Shown here: positions 26,258-36,645 of the stretch, piece after piece
Layout: every line of letters starts with the position of its first letter
How positions within the stretch are numbered: position 1 is the stretch's first letter
Source of the DNA: Kluyvera ascorbata ATCC 33433
GTDB taxonomy: Bacteria; Pseudomonadota; Gammaproteobacteria; Enterobacterales; Enterobacteriaceae
DNA: 64,000 nt
Direction of reading: 5' to 3'
NCBI RefSeq assembly: GCF_000735365.1
Contig: NZ_JMPL01000010.1
Coordinates: forward strand, 16,481 to 80,480
Made by a program: the position numbers and the translations under genes
Notes under the pieces: generated by a model
The model's input: only the letters and a program-made list of their open reading frames with translations
Told to the model about the DNA's origin: nothing
Databases searched by the model: none

Positions 26258-27517
26258 TTATTTACGCTTATTCAGAATCTCTTTCTCGTAGCTGCGCACG
26301 CTCTCCAGCCACTGGCTGCCCGCAGGCGTATCGTTACGCTGGCAGTACATTTCCCACACCGCTTGCCACGGCAGGCACTTCTGCTCTTCCAGCAGCGCCA
26401 GACGCGCGGTGTAGTCACCGTCAACTTCCAGCTGACGCAGCTGTTCGGTTGGCTCCAGCAGCGCGCGCAGCAGGGCTTTCTTCATGTTGCGGGTACCGAT
26501 AACCCACGCGGCGATGCGGTTGATGGAGGCGTCGAAGAAATCGAGGCCGATGTGCACGCGGTCAAACAGGTCGTGGCGGATGATTTCGCTCGCGATGGCC
26601 TGAGTTTCGTCGTCCAGCAGCACCACGTGGTCGCTGTCCCAACGTACCGGGCGGCTCACGTGCAGCAGCAGGCGCGGCACGTACAGCATGGCGGCGGAGA
26701 TTTTGTCCGAGATAACTTCGGTTGGGTGGAAGTGGCCAGCATCCAGGCACAATGCGGTCTGGCGGCTGGTGGCGTAACCCATGTAGAACTCGTTGGAGCC
26801 CACGGTGTAGCTTTCTGCGCCAATGCCGAACAGCTTGCTCTCAACGGCATCGATGTGATGCGCTGGGTCCAGTTTTTCGCTGATGACTTCATCCAGCGCG
26901 GCGGCCAGACGCTGGCGCGGTGCTAAACGGTCAACGGTCACGTCTTTCATGCCGTCTGGGATCCAGATATTCATCACCGAAGGCGTCCCCAGTTGCTCGC
27001 CAAAGTAGGCGGAAACGCGGCGGCTGGCCTTGCAGTGGTCAATCCAGAACTGGCGAATTTTCGGGTCGGCGTGGGACAGCGTAAAGCCGTCTGCGCTCAG
27101 CGGGTGCGAGAAGCAAGACGGGTTAAAATCGAGGCCCAGCTTGTGTTCTTTCGCCCACTCAACCCAGTTTTTGAAGTGCTCCGGTTTGATTTGGTCTCGT
27201 GCTACCGGGGTGTCTGACTCCAGATAGATGGCGTGCAGGTTGAGACGTTTTGGCCCAGGGATCAGGCTCAGCGCCTGCTCCAGGTCGGCGCGCAGCTCGC
27301 TAGCGTTGCGCGCTTTGCCCGGGTAGTTACCGGTCGCCTGAATGCCACCCGTTAAACTGCCTTCTGGATTTTCAAAACCCGCGACGTCGTCGCCCTGCCA
27401 GCAGTGCATCGAAACCGGTAAACGGTCCAACTGGCGTAACGCCTCTTCGACATCGATACCTACAGCGGAATAGCGCTGTTTCGCGAGTTCCCAGGCTTGG
27501 TCAAGTTGAGTGGTCAT
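26258..27517 (-). CDS. rhaA: L-rhamnose isomerase
   Basis: The 419-aa protein is nearly identical in length and sequence to E. coli RhaA. The metal-binding region contains [16 protein letters not shown], with [14 protein letters not shown] near the C-terminus. It isomerises L-rhamnose to L-rhamnulose. The start at 27517 is chosen because [15 protein letters not shown] aligns with the E. coli start and its ATG overlaps the rhaB stop as ATGA; the frame's upstream ATG at 27523 would add two residues. Confidence 0.97.
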   Translation of the reverse strand: MTTQLDQAWELAKQRYSAVGIDVEEALRQLDRLPVSMHCWQGDDVAGFENPEGSLTGGIQATGNYPGKARNASELRADLEQALSLIPGPKRLNLHAIYLESDTPVARDQIKPEHFKNWVEWAKEHKLGLDFNPSCFSHPLSADGFTLSHADPKIRQFWIDHCKASRRVSAYFGEQLGTPSVMNIWIPDGMKDVTVDRLAPRQRLAAALDEVISEKLDPAHHIDAVESKLFGIGAESYTVGSNEFYMGYATSRQTALCLDAGHFHPTEVISDKISAAMLYVPRLLLHVSRPVRWDSDHVVLLDDETQAIASEIIRHDLFDRVHIGLDFFDASINRIAAWVIGTRNMKKALLRALLEPTEQLRQLEVDGDYTARLALLEEQKCLPWQAVWEMYCQRNDTPAGSQWLESVRSYEKEILNKRK

Positions 27518-28983
27518 GCGCAAAGCTCCTTTGTCTGTCGTTTTTGCTGAAACTGCGCAACGTAGCGGGCAATTTCATGGTCTGGATTGGGGGTGAATGT
27601 GGTGAGGCCGTAGTTACCGGTCACCACTTTGCGGAAATCGTCAACGTTAGTGAGTTCGTCCAGCGTCATTAGCTGAATGCCGATATTGCCGAGGGTTGAT
27701 GCTTCAATCGGTCCCGCGACCACGGTAATACCGCAGGCATCAGCGCAAAGCTGATTCAGCATCTGGTTCTGGCAGCCGCCGCCCACGATGTGCAGCTGGC
27801 TGAACGGCTTGCCGCGAAGCTGCGCCAGTTCGTTGAGCACGTCGGCATACAGCAGCGCCAGGCTGTCGAAGATGCAGCGCGCCAGTTCGGCAGGCGTGGT
27901 CGGAATGGGCTGTGCCGTTTCGCGGCAGGCGGCCTGAATCTCCGCGCTCATGTTTTCCGGGTTGATGAAGCGGTCTTCGTTCGGGTTAATCAGATAGCGG
28001 CAGGCTGGCAGCGCCTGCGTTTTTGCAATCAGCTCAGGCAGGTCGCCAACATGTTGTTCTTTCAGGACGCGCTGTAGCAGCCACAGACCCATGATGTTTT
28101 TCAGCACCCGGTAGCGCCCTTCCGCACCACCTTCATTGGTGATGTTGGCGCGCTGCGCCATCTCGCTGGTGTACGGGGTTTTACTTTCAAAACCCATCAG
28201 CGACCAGGTGCCGGAGGAGAGATAGGCGGCATCGTGGTCTGCCAGCGGTGAGGCAATCACGGCGCTCGCGGTATCGTGGCTGGCGACGGCAACCACCGGG
28301 ATTTTATTACCCAGCGGGCAGATCCAGTGACCGATCACATTGCCGGGGTGGGTCGGCGTACCGAACCACTCGCGCGGCGCACCGGTCCAGTTCAGCAGGT
28401 CTTCATCCCAGTTATCGCTGTTAATATTGACCAACTGCGTGGTGGTGGCGTTGGTGTATTCCCAGTTCATTTTTCCGGTCAGGCGGAAGCTAAGGTAGTC
28501 CGGGATCAGCAACGCATGAGCCGCTTTACTGACCAGCTCCGGTTGCTGTTCAACCAGCGCCCGTAGCTGGTAGAGCGTATTGAACGGTAGAAACTGAATG
28601 CCGCTGCGACGATAGATCTCACCTTTACCCAGTTGTTCCATCGCCAGGGCCATGACGCCATCGGTGCGGCTATCGCGGTAGGCCACCGGCAGGCCAACGC
28701 GCTGCCCGTGCTTGTCCAGAAGGACGTAGTCCACGCCCCAGGTGTCGATACCGATGCTGTCGATCAAAATGCCTTCATCGCACACTTTGTTGAGGCCGAT
28801 GCGGATTTCCGCTTCCAGCGCGTCGATATCCCAGGTATCGAAACCTTCCTGCTTATGCAGATTGTTCACGAAACGGTGAATTTCGCGCAGTGAAAGCGAA
28901 CGCTGTTCGGCATCAAAGCGCGCCAGCATTACGCGTCCGCTGGAGGCGCCTAAATCGACGGCCACACAATGGCGAAAAGTCAT
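27514..28983 (-). CDS. rhaB: L-rhamnulokinase
   Basis: The 489-aa FGGY kinase has the N-terminal phosphate motif [16 protein letters not shown], the [14 protein letters not shown] segment and [15 protein letters not shown] in the C-terminal domain. It phosphorylates L-rhamnulose with ATP. The start at 28983 ([10 protein letters not shown]) matches E. coli and has AAGGAC 7 bp upstream, whereas the longer frame from 29007 has none. It is the first gene of the catabolic operon, divergent from rhaSR. Confidence 0.97.
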   Translation of the reverse strand: MTFRHCVAVDLGASSGRVMLARFDAEQRSLSLREIHRFVNNLHKQEGFDTWDIDALEAEIRIGLNKVCDEGILIDSIGIDTWGVDYVLLDKHGQRVGLPVAYRDSRTDGVMALAMEQLGKGEIYRRSGIQFLPFNTLYQLRALVEQQPELVSKAAHALLIPDYLSFRLTGKMNWEYTNATTTQLVNINSDNWDEDLLNWTGAPREWFGTPTHPGNVIGHWICPLGNKIPVVAVASHDTASAVIASPLADHDAAYLSSGTWSLMGFESKTPYTSEMAQRANITNEGGAEGRYRVLKNIMGLWLLQRVLKEQHVGDLPELIAKTQALPACRYLINPNEDRFINPENMSAEIQAACRETAQPIPTTPAELARCIFDSLALLYADVLNELAQLRGKPFSQLHIVGGGCQNQMLNQLCADACGITVVAGPIEASTLGNIGIQLMTLDELTNVDDFRKVVTGNYGLTTFTPNPDHEIARYVAQFQQKRQTKELCA

Positions 28984-29286
28984 GGCAAGAGTCCTTCTAT
29001 GAGTCATTGCCAGACAGTCTAGAAAAAGCGCAATGTCACAACCTTCTCGTTACTGACAGGCGAAATTAGGCGCTGGCAAGAAAGCAAAGATGAACGTGAG
29101 AGAGTTCACAAATTCCGCCGATGGCAGGGTTTTCAGGGGGTGTGATGATGACCGCATTTCCCGATCTTTCCGGCTGTTTCTTGAAAAAACGACCGGCTTT
29201 GCGCGGTTTGCTGTCAAAACGTCAAGGTCAGATCGCTCATCGGATATTACTATCCTGATAATCTTTCTCATTTGTTGAGGCTCGCG
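28984..29286. promoter_or_regulatory. rhaBAD / rhaSR divergent control region
   Basis: This 303-bp spacer separates the two rha units. The block at 29040-29060 (minus strand CTGTCAGTAACGAGAAGGTT) matches the RhaS-binding half-site element of the E. coli rhaBAD promoter. The following minus-strand GCGCTTTTTCTAGACTG resembles its -10 region. A weak CRP-like TGTGATGATGACCGCA begins at 29141. The rhaSR side is AT-rich toward 29270. The RhaR sites were not resolved. Confidence 0.75.
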
Positions 29287-30123
29287 ATGACCGTACTACA
29301 CAGCGTGGATTTCTTCTCTTCTGGCAAGCTTCCCGTGGCTATCGAACCTCGACTTCCTCAGGCTGCATTTCCTGAGCATCATCATGATTTTAATGAGATT
29401 GTTATTGTTGAGCACGGTACGGGTATTCATGTGTTCAATGGTCAGCCGCATACCATTTGTGGCGGCACTGTTTGCTTCGTTCGCGACTTTGACCGGCACT
29501 TATATGAGCACACGGAAAACCTCTGTCTGACGAATGTGTTATATCGCGCGCCGGATGCTTTCCAGTTCTTGTCAGGTCTGAATAAACTGCTGCCGCAGGA
29601 GCAGGACGGTCACTATCCTTCCCATTGGCGCGTAAACCAAAGCACGCTACAGCAGGTGAGGGCGATCGTCGGCCAGATGGAAGAGGCGAACGACAGCACC
29701 GATATGATGTCGCTGGCCAATCGCGAAATTCTGTTTATGCAGCTGCTGGTGCTGCTGCGTAAAGGCAGTCAGGAACAGGGGGCGATGGATAACGATGCGC
29801 GCCTGAATCAGCTGATGGCGTGGTTGGAAGAGCATTTCGCGGAAGAGGTGTGCTGGGAGGGGCTGGCGGAACGTTTCTCGCTCTCTTTGCGTACCCTGCA
29901 CCGCCAGCTCAAACATTGCACCGGCCTGACGCCACAGCGCTACCTTAACCGTCTGCGCCTGATTAAAGCGCGCCATATGCTGCGCCACAGCGATGAGAGT
30001 GTGACCGAGATTGCTTATCACTGTGGTTTTGGCGACAGTAACCACTTTTCTACCCTTTTTCGTCGCGAATTTGACTGGTCGCCACGCGATATTCGCCAGG
30101 GGCGAGATACCCTGCTTCAGTAA
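29287..30123 (+). CDS. rhaS: AraC-family activator RhaS
   Basis: The 278-aa regulator (same length as E. coli RhaS) has an N-terminal rhamnose-binding cupin domain ([16 protein letters not shown]…GTGIHVFNG) and two C-terminal helix-turn-helix motifs ([17 protein letters not shown] and [24 protein letters not shown]). It activates rhaBAD and rhaT with rhamnose. The start at 29287 aligns with E. coli [10 protein letters not shown] and has GAGG upstream; an upstream in-frame start at 29272 is not supported. Confidence 0.96.
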   Translation: MTVLHSVDFFSSGKLPVAIEPRLPQAAFPEHHHDFNEIVIVEHGTGIHVFNGQPHTICGGTVCFVRDFDRHLYEHTENLCLTNVLYRAPDAFQFLSGLNKLLPQEQDGHYPSHWRVNQSTLQQVRAIVGQMEEANDSTDMMSLANREILFMQLLVLLRKGSQEQGAMDNDARLNQLMAWLEEHFAEEVCWEGLAERFSLSLRTLHRQLKHCTGLTPQRYLNRLRLIKARHMLRHSDESVTEIAYHCGFGDSNHFSTLFRREFDWSPRDIRQGRDTLLQ

Positions 30124-30194
30124 CGAGAAGACAATCACCGTTTTTTGCCTCGAAACGGCGAATAATAAGGAGTTGTTAGTCGTGAGGTGCCCGC

Positions 30195-31043
30195 GTGTCA
30201 GGTCAGTTAATTCTTCGAAAAGCCGATTTTTTTGCCAGCCCGGCGCAGGCCGTGGCGGTGGCTGACCGCTATCCACAAAATGTCTTTGCTGAGCATACCC
30301 ATGAATTCTCCGAGCTGGTGATGGTCTGGCGCGGCAACGGTTTGCACATTCTCAACGACCGTCCCTATCGTATTACCCGCGGCGACCTGTTTTACATTCG
30401 CGCCGAGGATAAACACTCTTACGCCTCTGTTAACGATCTGGTTTTACAGAATATTATTTACTGTCCTGAGCGCTTAAAGCTCAACCTCGATTGGGTAGCT
30501 CATATTCCCGGGCTGCACGGCTCGCATTGGGCACCGCACTGGCGGATAGGCAGTACCGGCATGACGCAGGCGCGGCAGATAATGACTCAGTTGGAGCAAG
30601 AGAGCCGCAAAGACGACGCGTTAGCCAACGAGATGTCCGAGCTACTGTTTGCCCAACTGGTGGTATGCCTGAAGCGGTACCGTTATGCCACCGATAACCA
30701 GGCGGCGACGCAGAGTGAAGCCTTGCTCGACAAGCTGCTGACGGTGCTGGCGGGCAGCCTGAATCGTCCTTTCGTACTTGATACCTTCTGCGAGCAGCAG
30801 GGCTGTAGTGAACGCGCTCTGCGTCAGCAGTTCCGCAGCCAGACCGGCATGACCGTTAACCACTACCTGCGCCAACTGCGAATTTGCCACGCGCAGTATC
30901 TGCTCCAGCACACGGAAATGCTGATTGGCGAAGTCGCAATGAGCTGCGGGTTTGAGGATAGTAACTACTTCTCGGTGGTATTTAACCGTGAGATAGGGAT
31001 GACGCCAGGGCAGTGGCGGCAACGGAGTCGCGTTGCCGCCTGA
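30195..31043 (+). CDS. rhaR: AraC-family activator RhaR
   Basis: The 282-aa protein is the length of E. coli RhaR. It has a cupin domain ([31 protein letters not shown]) and a C-terminal AraC DNA-binding domain ([25 protein letters not shown]). It activates rhaSR transcription in response to rhamnose. The start is GTG, with GAGG 7 bp upstream. It is converged upon by rhaT, with only 10 bp between stops. Confidence 0.95.
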   Translation: MSGQLILRKADFFASPAQAVAVADRYPQNVFAEHTHEFSELVMVWRGNGLHILNDRPYRITRGDLFYIRAEDKHSYASVNDLVLQNIIYCPERLKLNLDWVAHIPGLHGSHWAPHWRIGSTGMTQARQIMTQLEQESRKDDALANEMSELLFAQLVVCLKRYRYATDNQAATQSEALLDKLLTVLAGSLNRPFVLDTFCEQQGCSERALRQQFRSQTGMTVNHYLRQLRICHAQYLLQHTEMLIGEVAMSCGFEDSNYFSVVFNREIGMTPGQWRQRSRVAA

Positions 31044-31053
31044 GGTTCGCGGT

Positions 31054-32088
31054 TTAGCTTGCCATACCTAGCCCAACGACGTTGGCGGCAATAATGATGA
31101 CGACGCAGCCCAGACTCAGCACGCTAACGGGTTGGCGTCCGGCATTTTTCCACTCTTTCAAAATCAGCCCCACCAGACCGCCACACAGCACATAGAAGCT
31201 CATGTGCAGCATCCAGCTCATATAGTCATACTGCGACGGAATGCTGGCGTGGCCCCACGCGTAGAAGAAGAACTGGAAATACCACATCAGCCCGCCTAAG
31301 GCAGAAAGCAGAATGTTGCTGATTATCAGCGGTTTTGCCAGCGAGAAGTCGGCTTTTATCGACAGGTTTTTGACTTTTAGCAGACGAATAAAGCAGAAGC
31401 CGAGGTTAACCAACGCGCCGCCGCCCATAATGACCACGTAGCTTGGCAGCGCGGTATAGAGCGGGTCGACCCCTAGCGCGGCGGCGGCTTCGTGCATCGG
31501 CTTGGCGGCGTTCATGGCAAAGGACATCCCGGCGGAGAAGACGCCGCACATGATGGCCAGCATTAACCCTTTCTTCAGGTTGAAATCTTCCGCTTTGATG
31601 CCCATTTTGCGCTCTTTCAACTGCCCGGCACGGGTGACGATCCCGACGCCAATCACGGCTATCAGCACACCCAGCAGCGTCATTTGGCCGCCCTGGGTGT
31701 GAATGAGTACGTCAAACTGGCCGTTAATAATTGGTGTCATTAACGTACCAACAATCAGCGTGATGCCAATGGCAATACCGATCCCCATCGACATGCCGAG
31801 ATAGCGCATGGTGAGGCCGTAGTTGATGTTGCCGACCCCCCACATGGCGCCAAATAGAAACACCGGCAGGAGCGTTGAAGCGCTGAAGGAACGATAGTAG
31901 GCCCAAAAGTCGGGCAAGAGCAGGGCGCTAACCGCCCAGGGCAGGACAATCCACGAAACAATCCCGCCAATAGACCACATGGTTTCCCATGACCACTGCT
32001 GAACTTTTTTGAACGGGGCATAGAAACAGGCTGCACTGGCCGCACCTATCAAATGCCAAAATATACCCATCGTAATTGCATGGTTCAT
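31054..32088 (-). CDS. rhaT: L-rhamnose/proton symporter
   Basis: The 344-aa inner-membrane protein with ten helices is nearly identical to E. coli RhaT ([41 protein letters not shown]). The start at 32088 (MNHAITMG) is chosen because it aligns with E. coli and GAGG lies 8 bp upstream; the frame's first ATG at 32103 overlaps that ribosome-binding site. This gives the cell a second rhamnose uptake route next to the ABC system. Confidence 0.96.
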   Translation of the reverse strand: MNHAITMGIFWHLIGAASAACFYAPFKKVQQWSWETMWSIGGIVSWIVLPWAVSALLLPDFWAYYRSFSASTLLPVFLFGAMWGVGNINYGLTMRYLGMSMGIGIAIGITLIVGTLMTPIINGQFDVLIHTQGGQMTLLGVLIAVIGVGIVTRAGQLKERKMGIKAEDFNLKKGLMLAIMCGVFSAGMSFAMNAAKPMHEAAAALGVDPLYTALPSYVVIMGGGALVNLGFCFIRLLKVKNLSIKADFSLAKPLIISNILLSALGGLMWYFQFFFYAWGHASIPSQYDYMSWMLHMSFYVLCGGLVGLILKEWKNAGRQPVSVLSLGCVVIIIAANVVGLGMAS

Positions 32089-32284
32089 TGATTTTATCCT
32101 CATCCATTTTTTGTCGTAGTAATCGTCTTCCGACAGGATGAGGATAAAAATTTGGCGCTTTTTTAACCTTCAGGCTGTTGCCATTCAGGGAGATACATTG
32201 GCAGTAAGTGGTGTAATTAGCTGTTCAGGCTCACAAAAAAACATCTATGCCCTAAAGTTATAACCTTATAAAAACTACGGCATT

Positions 32285-32303
32285 GATAATCATTTTCAAT
32301 ATC
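32285..32303. promoter_or_regulatory. Fur box in the sodA promoter
   Basis: GATAATCATTTTCAATATC matches 15 of 19 positions of the Fur consensus and sits ~75-95 bp upstream of sodA. It agrees with known Fur repression of sodA in E. coli. Confidence 0.82.
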
Positions 32304-32378
32304 ATTTAATTAACTATAATGAACCAACTGATTACGCGGCGTTTACAGGTTTGCCGCCCGACAATAATGGAGATGATT

Positions 32379-32999
32379 ATGAGCTATACCCTGCCATCAC
32401 TGCCTTATGCGTACGATGCCCTGGAACCGCACTTCGACAAACAGACGATGGAAATCCATCACAGCAAACACCACCAGGCTTACGTTAACAACGCTAACGC
32501 AGCGCTGGAAAGCCTGCCGGAATTCGCTGCGCTGTCTGCTGAAGAGCTGATCGCGAAACTGGACCAGCTGCCGGCTGACAAGAAAACCGTTCTGCGTAAC
32601 AACGCTGGCGGCCACGCTAACCACAGCTTCTTCTGGAAAGGCCTGAAAAAAGGCACCACCCTGCAGGGTGACCTGAAAGCGGCTATCGAGCGTGATTTCG
32701 GTTCCGTAGATAACTTCAAAGCTGAATTTGAAAAAGCAGCAGCAACTCGCTTCGGCTCTGGCTGGGCGTGGCTGGTGCTGAAAGGCGACAAACTGGCTGT
32801 GGTTTCTACCGCAAACCAGGATTCCCCGCTGATGGGTGAAGCCGTTTCCGGTGCTTCCGGTTTCCCAATCGTGGGCCTGGACGTTTGGGAACACGCTTAC
32901 TACCTGAAATTCCAGAACCGTCGTCCGGACTACATCAAAGAGTTCTGGAACGTGGTGAACTGGGACGAAGCAGCAGCGCGTTTCGCCGCTAAAAAATAA
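32379..32999 (+). CDS. sodA: Superoxide dismutase [Mn]
   Basis: The 206-aa enzyme has metal ligands at His27 ([12 protein letters not shown]), a second His in [12 protein letters not shown], and Asp168/His172 in DVWEHAYY. It dismutates superoxide in the cytosol. The start at 32379 has GGAG 6 bp upstream and aligns with E. coli [18 protein letters not shown]; an in-frame ATG at 32319 lies inside the promoter region. A terminator follows at 33020. E. coli's kdgT, which lies next, is absent. Confidence 0.98.
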   Translation: MSYTLPSLPYAYDALEPHFDKQTMEIHHSKHHQAYVNNANAALESLPEFAALSAEELIAKLDQLPADKKTVLRNNAGGHANHSFFWKGLKKGTTLQGDLKAAIERDFGSVDNFKAEFEKAAATRFGSGWAWLVLKGDKLAVVSTANQDSPLMGEAVSGASGFPIVGLDVWEHAYYLKFQNRRPDYIKEFWNVVNWDEAAARFAAKK

Positions 33000-33019
33000 T
33001 TTGCATTGCCGGTCTGTAG

Positions 33020-33046
33020 AAGCGAGTCTGATGACTCGCTTTTTTT
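33020..33046 (+). terminator. Terminator of sodA
   Basis: AAGCGAGT / ACTCGCTT stem with loop CTGATG and a T run. yiiM begins 22 bp later. Confidence 0.88.
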
Positions 33047-33068
33047 GTATCCGCCTAAGGAGCAGCAG

Positions 33069-33740
33069 ATGCATTATCCGGTTGACGTGTTTATTGGCAA
33101 AATCCGTGACTATGACGGCAGTCGCCCAAGCGCCATCGCGAAGGTCCAGATGGATGGCGAACTGGAACTCACCGAGCTGGGACTGTTGGGTGATGAACAG
33201 GCCGAGAAAAAAATCCACGGCGGCCCCGACCGCGCGCTGTGCCAGTTCCCCCGCGAACATTATGAAGACCTGATTCGTGACTTCCCCGAACAGGCTGCCC
33301 TGTTTTGCGCCCCGGCGTTTGGTGAAAACCTGTCAACGGAAGGGATGACCGAGCACAACGTTTTTATCGGTGATATTTACCGCTGGGGTGAGACGCTGAT
33401 CCAGGTCACCCAGCCGCGTTCGCCGTGCTTTAAACTCAATTTCCACTTTGCTATCAGTGATATGGCATCTTTGATGCAGAACAGCGGTAAGGTCGGCTGG
33501 CTGTATCGGGTGATTGCGCCGGGTAAGGTCTCCACAGACGCTCCGCTGGAGTTGGTGTCGCGCCTGAGCGATGTGTCGGTGTATGACGCCGCCGCTATTG
33601 CCTGGCATATGCCGTTCGATGACGACCAGTATCACCGCCTGCTGAGCGCGGCCGGGTTATCGGTTAGCTGGAGCAGAACCATGCAGAAGCGCCGTTTGAG
33701 CGGCAAGATTGAAGATAACAGCAGAAGGTTGTGGGGCTAG
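33069..33740 (+). CDS. yiiM: MOSC-domain protein YiiM
   Basis: The 223-aa protein (E. coli 224) carries a MOSC domain (~40-160) with GGPDRALCQFPREHY, the FGENLSTEGMTE loop and the conserved Cys in QPRSPCFKLNFHF, then a YiiM C-terminal 3-alpha domain. YiiM reduces N-hydroxylated base analogues such as 6-hydroxylaminopurine using the molybdenum cofactor, together with CysJ. The start at 33069 has AAGGAG and matches the E. coli start. Confidence 0.93.
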   Translation: MHYPVDVFIGKIRDYDGSRPSAIAKVQMDGELELTELGLLGDEQAEKKIHGGPDRALCQFPREHYEDLIRDFPEQAALFCAPAFGENLSTEGMTEHNVFIGDIYRWGETLIQVTQPRSPCFKLNFHFAISDMASLMQNSGKVGWLYRVIAPGKVSTDAPLELVSRLSDVSVYDAAAIAWHMPFDDDQYHRLLSAAGLSVSWSRTMQKRRLSGKIEDNSRRLWG

Positions 33741-33747
33741 ACGATAC

Positions 33748-33784
33748 AAAAAAATCGGCCTGCATTCGCAGGCCGATGGTTTTT
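33748..33784. terminator. Bidirectional terminator between yiiM and cpxA
   Basis: ATCGGCCTGC / GCAGGCCGAT stem with loop ATTC, flanked by an A7 tract on the left and T5 on the right, between converging genes. Confidence 0.88.
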
Positions 33785-35156
33785 AGGTTCGCTTATAAAG
33801 CGGTAGCCACAGCGTGAGCCGTAACCCGCCGAGCGGGCTGTCATCAGCCTTCACCCAGCCGCGGTGCTGCTGCATGGCGCTTTCAACAATCGCCAGCCCC
33901 AGCCCCGTTCCGCCAGATTCACGGTCTCGCGCCTCATCGGTACGATAGAACGGACGGAAAATTTGCTCGCGGTCTTCCGGGCTTACACCTGGGCCGTCAT
34001 CGTCCACGTGGACGGTAACGCCGTCTTTATCCACCGAGAAACTGACGGCAATTTTGGTATGCGAGTAGCGCAGGGCGTTACGTACGATGTTCTCCAGCGC
34101 GCTTTCCAGCGCGTTCGGGTTACCGTAAAGCGGCCACGGCCCCGGCGGATAATCGACGCTAAACGATTTGCCCATCTGCTCAGCTTCAAACGCGGCGTTA
34201 TCCAGCACTTCGCCCCACAGCTGATTAGCCTTGAGGGTTTCACTGACCAGCGCGCTTTTCTGCTGATTGCGCGACATCACCAGCATGTCGTTAATCATGC
34301 TATCCAGACGCTGCGCTTCGGTTTCAATACGCTCCAGCTCTTTGCTCTCACCGCTGCGACGACGCAGAAGCGCCGTGCCAAGCTGCAGACGCGTCAGCGG
34401 CGTACGCAGCTCGTGAGAGATGTCAGAGAGCAGTCGCTGCTGCGACGTCATCATTCGCTCAAGTGCCATCACCATCTGGTTAAAGCTGGCACCGGCGGCG
34501 AGGAATTCCTGTGGCCCTGCCTCCAGCTCTGGATGCTGACGCAGGTTGCCCTGAGCCACTTCATCCGCGGCGTTTTTCAGCTTACGCGCCGGTTTTGCCA
34601 GACTCCATGCGAGCCATAGCAACAGCGGGGCGCTAACCAACATAGTGACGATAAGCAGCAGTAAAGGCCGGTCGAACAGCAGATTGATAAAGTCGGACTG
34701 CGAACTGCTTGCTGGGCGGATCAGGTATAACTGGTAGTTATCTTCCCCGTCGCGAATGGAGAAAGGCCCGACCAACTCAACGCGCCCGTACTTCTTCTTC
34801 TGCGGATGATCGGAATTATCAGACTGGCCGATAAAGTTACGAATGATCTGCATTTCGTTGCGTTCTGCGCCGATCACGCGACCTTCGCTAGTGACCAGCA
34901 ACAAACGCTGGCCCGGCGGAGCCCACTTATCAATCGCGCGGAACAGCCGACGCCACCACATCAAATCGTTGGGGGGATCGTTGGCAAGCTCTTCTTCAAC
35001 ATGCTGCTCAATCATCAGGCCTTGGCGCTGCTCGCTATCGAGCAGCTCGGTCATTTGACGGGAGTCGAGCTTTGGTAGCATCAAAACCAGCATCAGCACC
35101 AGCGCTAGCGTTAACCAGAAAATGGCGAAGATGCGGGCGGTTAAACTTCCTATCAT
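33783..35156 (-). CDS. cpxA: Envelope stress sensor histidine kinase CpxA
   Basis: The 457-aa inner-membrane kinase has TM1 (~8-28), a periplasmic sensor (~30-163), TM2 (~165-185), HAMP, the HisKA box DISHELRTPLTRLQ (phosphorylated His ~248) and an ATPase domain (NIVRNALRYS; DDDGPGVSPEDREQIFRPF; GGTGLGLAIV). Length equals the E. coli protein. It senses misfolded envelope proteins, with CpxP as inhibitor. It overlaps cpxR by 4 bp. Confidence 0.98.
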   Translation of the reverse strand: MIGSLTARIFAIFWLTLALVLMLVLMLPKLDSRQMTELLDSEQRQGLMIEQHVEEELANDPPNDLMWWRRLFRAIDKWAPPGQRLLLVTSEGRVIGAERNEMQIIRNFIGQSDNSDHPQKKKYGRVELVGPFSIRDGEDNYQLYLIRPASSSQSDFINLLFDRPLLLLIVTMLVSAPLLLWLAWSLAKPARKLKNAADEVAQGNLRQHPELEAGPQEFLAAGASFNQMVMALERMMTSQQRLLSDISHELRTPLTRLQLGTALLRRRSGESKELERIETEAQRLDSMINDMLVMSRNQQKSALVSETLKANQLWGEVLDNAAFEAEQMGKSFSVDYPPGPWPLYGNPNALESALENIVRNALRYSHTKIAVSFSVDKDGVTVHVDDDGPGVSPEDREQIFRPFYRTDEARDRESGGTGLGLAIVESAMQQHRGWVKADDSPLGGLRLTLWLPLYKRT

Positions 35157-35851
35157 GAAGCAGAGACCATCAGGTATCCGCGACCACGCAGGGTTTTAAA
35201 CCATGGGTGACCGTCTTTACGCTCTGGCAGCTTCCGGCGCAGGTTGGAAATGTGCATATCAATCGCGCGGTCGAACGGCGTTAAGCGTTTACCCAGGACT
35301 TCCTGACTCAGGTGTTCACGGGAAACCACCTGACCCAAATGCTGTGCCAGCAGATAGAGCAGGGTAAATTCAGTGCCGGTCAGCTCGAGCGTTTGACCAT
35401 CGAAGCTAGCTTCCTGACGCCCTGGGTTCAGGCTTAGGGAATCAACTTCTACGGTTGGTGAGCTCGTATCGCTACTTTGCTGCTGTTCGCTCCAATGTGA
35501 ACGGCGCAAAATAGCGCGAATACGGGCGACCAGTTCGCGATCGTTAAACGGTTTTGGCAAATAGTCATCCGCGCCAAGCTCAAGGCCCAGTACGCGATCC
35601 AACTCGCTACCGCGAGCGGTTAACATAATGACGGGAGTCTGGTGTGTCTGTCGCAATTCTTTCAGCGTGTCGATACCGTTTTTCTTCGGCATCATTACGT
35701 CGAGTAAAAGTAGGTCGATGCTGTCGTCAATCAGCGTTAACGCCTGTTCGCCATCGTGGGCAACAAGGACATTAAAGCCTTCCATATCAAGAAGTTCCTT
35801 GAGCAAGGAAGTCAGCTCGCGGTCATCATCAACTAATAAAATTTTATTCAT
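35153..35851 (-). CDS. cpxR: Response regulator CpxR
   Basis: The 232-aa OmpR-type regulator has the receiver domain with phosphoacceptor Asp51 (LLLLDVMMPKKNG) and Lys in DDYLPKPFND, and a winged-helix domain (HLGQVVSREHLSQEVLGKR; LRGRGYLMV). It controls envelope-stress genes including its own operon and cpxP. It is divergent from cpxP across a spacer with a perfect CpxR box. Confidence 0.98.
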   Translation of the reverse strand: MNKILLVDDDRELTSLLKELLDMEGFNVLVAHDGEQALTLIDDSIDLLLLDVMMPKKNGIDTLKELRQTHQTPVIMLTARGSELDRVLGLELGADDYLPKPFNDRELVARIRAILRRSHWSEQQQSSDTSSPTVEVDSLSLNPGRQEASFDGQTLELTGTEFTLLYLLAQHLGQVVSREHLSQEVLGKRLTPFDRAIDMHISNLRRKLPERKDGHPWFKTLRGRGYLMVSAS

Positions 35852-35905
35852 ATTTTCATCCCTCCGAGGCAGAAATTACGTCATCAGAGCCAGCGAATCC
35901 ATGAC

Positions 35906-35920
35906 TTTACGTTGTTTTAC
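35906..35920 (-). promoter_or_regulatory. CpxR box in the cpxR-cpxP intergenic region
   Basis: On the minus strand, GTAAA-ACAAC-GTAAA is an exact match to the CpxR consensus (two GTAAA with 5-bp spacing). It lies ~55 bp from cpxR and ~80 bp from cpxP, so it can serve both. Confidence 0.88.
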
Positions 35921-36000
35921 ACCCCCTGACGCATGTTTGCAGCCTGAATCGTAAACTGTCTCTCGTTGAATCGCGACACAAAAGTTTTTGGGAGCATGTG

Positions 36001-36507
36001 ATGCGCAATGTTATCGCTGCCGTCATGGCCTCAACGCTGGCATTCAGTGCATATAGCCAGGCCGATGAAGTCGTCACCAGCGTTAATTGGCACCCAGCGG
36101 AAAGCAATACGCTGCGAAGCGGCCAGGGCCATATGTTCGACGGTATTAGTTTAACCGAACATCAGCGCCAACAGATGCGCGATCTGATGCAACGGGCACG
36201 ACACGATCGTCCACCTGTTAATGTTAGCGAAGTGGAGACAATGCATCGCCTTGTCACCGCAGAAAAATTTGATGAAGCCGCCGTGCGAGCCCAGGCCGAG
36301 AAAATGGCCGAGGAGCAGGTTAACCGCCAGGTAGAAATGGCGCGGGTACGCAACCAGATGTACCGCCTGTTAACGCCGGAGCAGCAAGCGGCTTTAAATG
36401 AGAATCACCAGCAGCGTATGGAGCAGCTGCGTGACGTTGCACGGATGCAGCAAGGTTCAGTACCGAGTCAGAACCTGTTTAGTAGCAATACCCGTAGCAA
36501 CCAGTAA
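36001..36507 (+). CDS. cpxP: Periplasmic Cpx regulator / chaperone CpxP
   Basis: The 168-aa precursor has a signal peptide (cleavage near AYSQA, ~21) and two LTxxQ motifs typical of the family (LTEHQRQQM ~51, LTPEQQAAL ~120). CpxP binds the CpxA sensor domain to keep it off and delivers misfolded proteins to DegP. The ATG at 36001 follows GGAG by 6 bp; the GTG at 35998 immediately before it is a less likely start. The C-terminal ~25 residues differ from E. coli. Confidence 0.95.
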   Translation: MRNVIAAVMASTLAFSAYSQADEVVTSVNWHPAESNTLRSGQGHMFDGISLTEHQRQQMRDLMQRARHDRPPVNVSEVETMHRLVTAEKFDEAAVRAQAEKMAEEQVNRQVEMARVRNQMYRLLTPEQQAALNENHQQRMEQLRDVARMQQGSVPSQNLFSSNTRSNQ

Positions 36508-36517
36508 CAAACCCTGT

Positions 36518-36575
36518 TTTTCCTTGCCATAGACACCATCCCTGTCTTCCCCCTCATGATGAGGGGGTTTTTTTT
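36518..36575 (+). ncRNA. cpxQ: CpxQ small RNA (3' UTR of cpxP)
   Basis: The ~58 bases after the cpxP stop keep the CpxQ sequence known from Salmonella and E. coli (TTTTCCTTGCCATAGACACC… through CTGTCTTCCCC) and end in the terminator CCCCTC-ATGAT-GAGGGG with T8. CpxQ is released by RNase E and, with Hfq, represses inner-membrane protein mRNAs. The processing site is inferred from those species. Confidence 0.88.
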
Positions 36576-36645
36576 GTCTTAAATTCGTCACCGCGCACCC
36601 CTCATACATTCCGCTATACTACGCAGATCGAAAGCAGGAGTGTTT

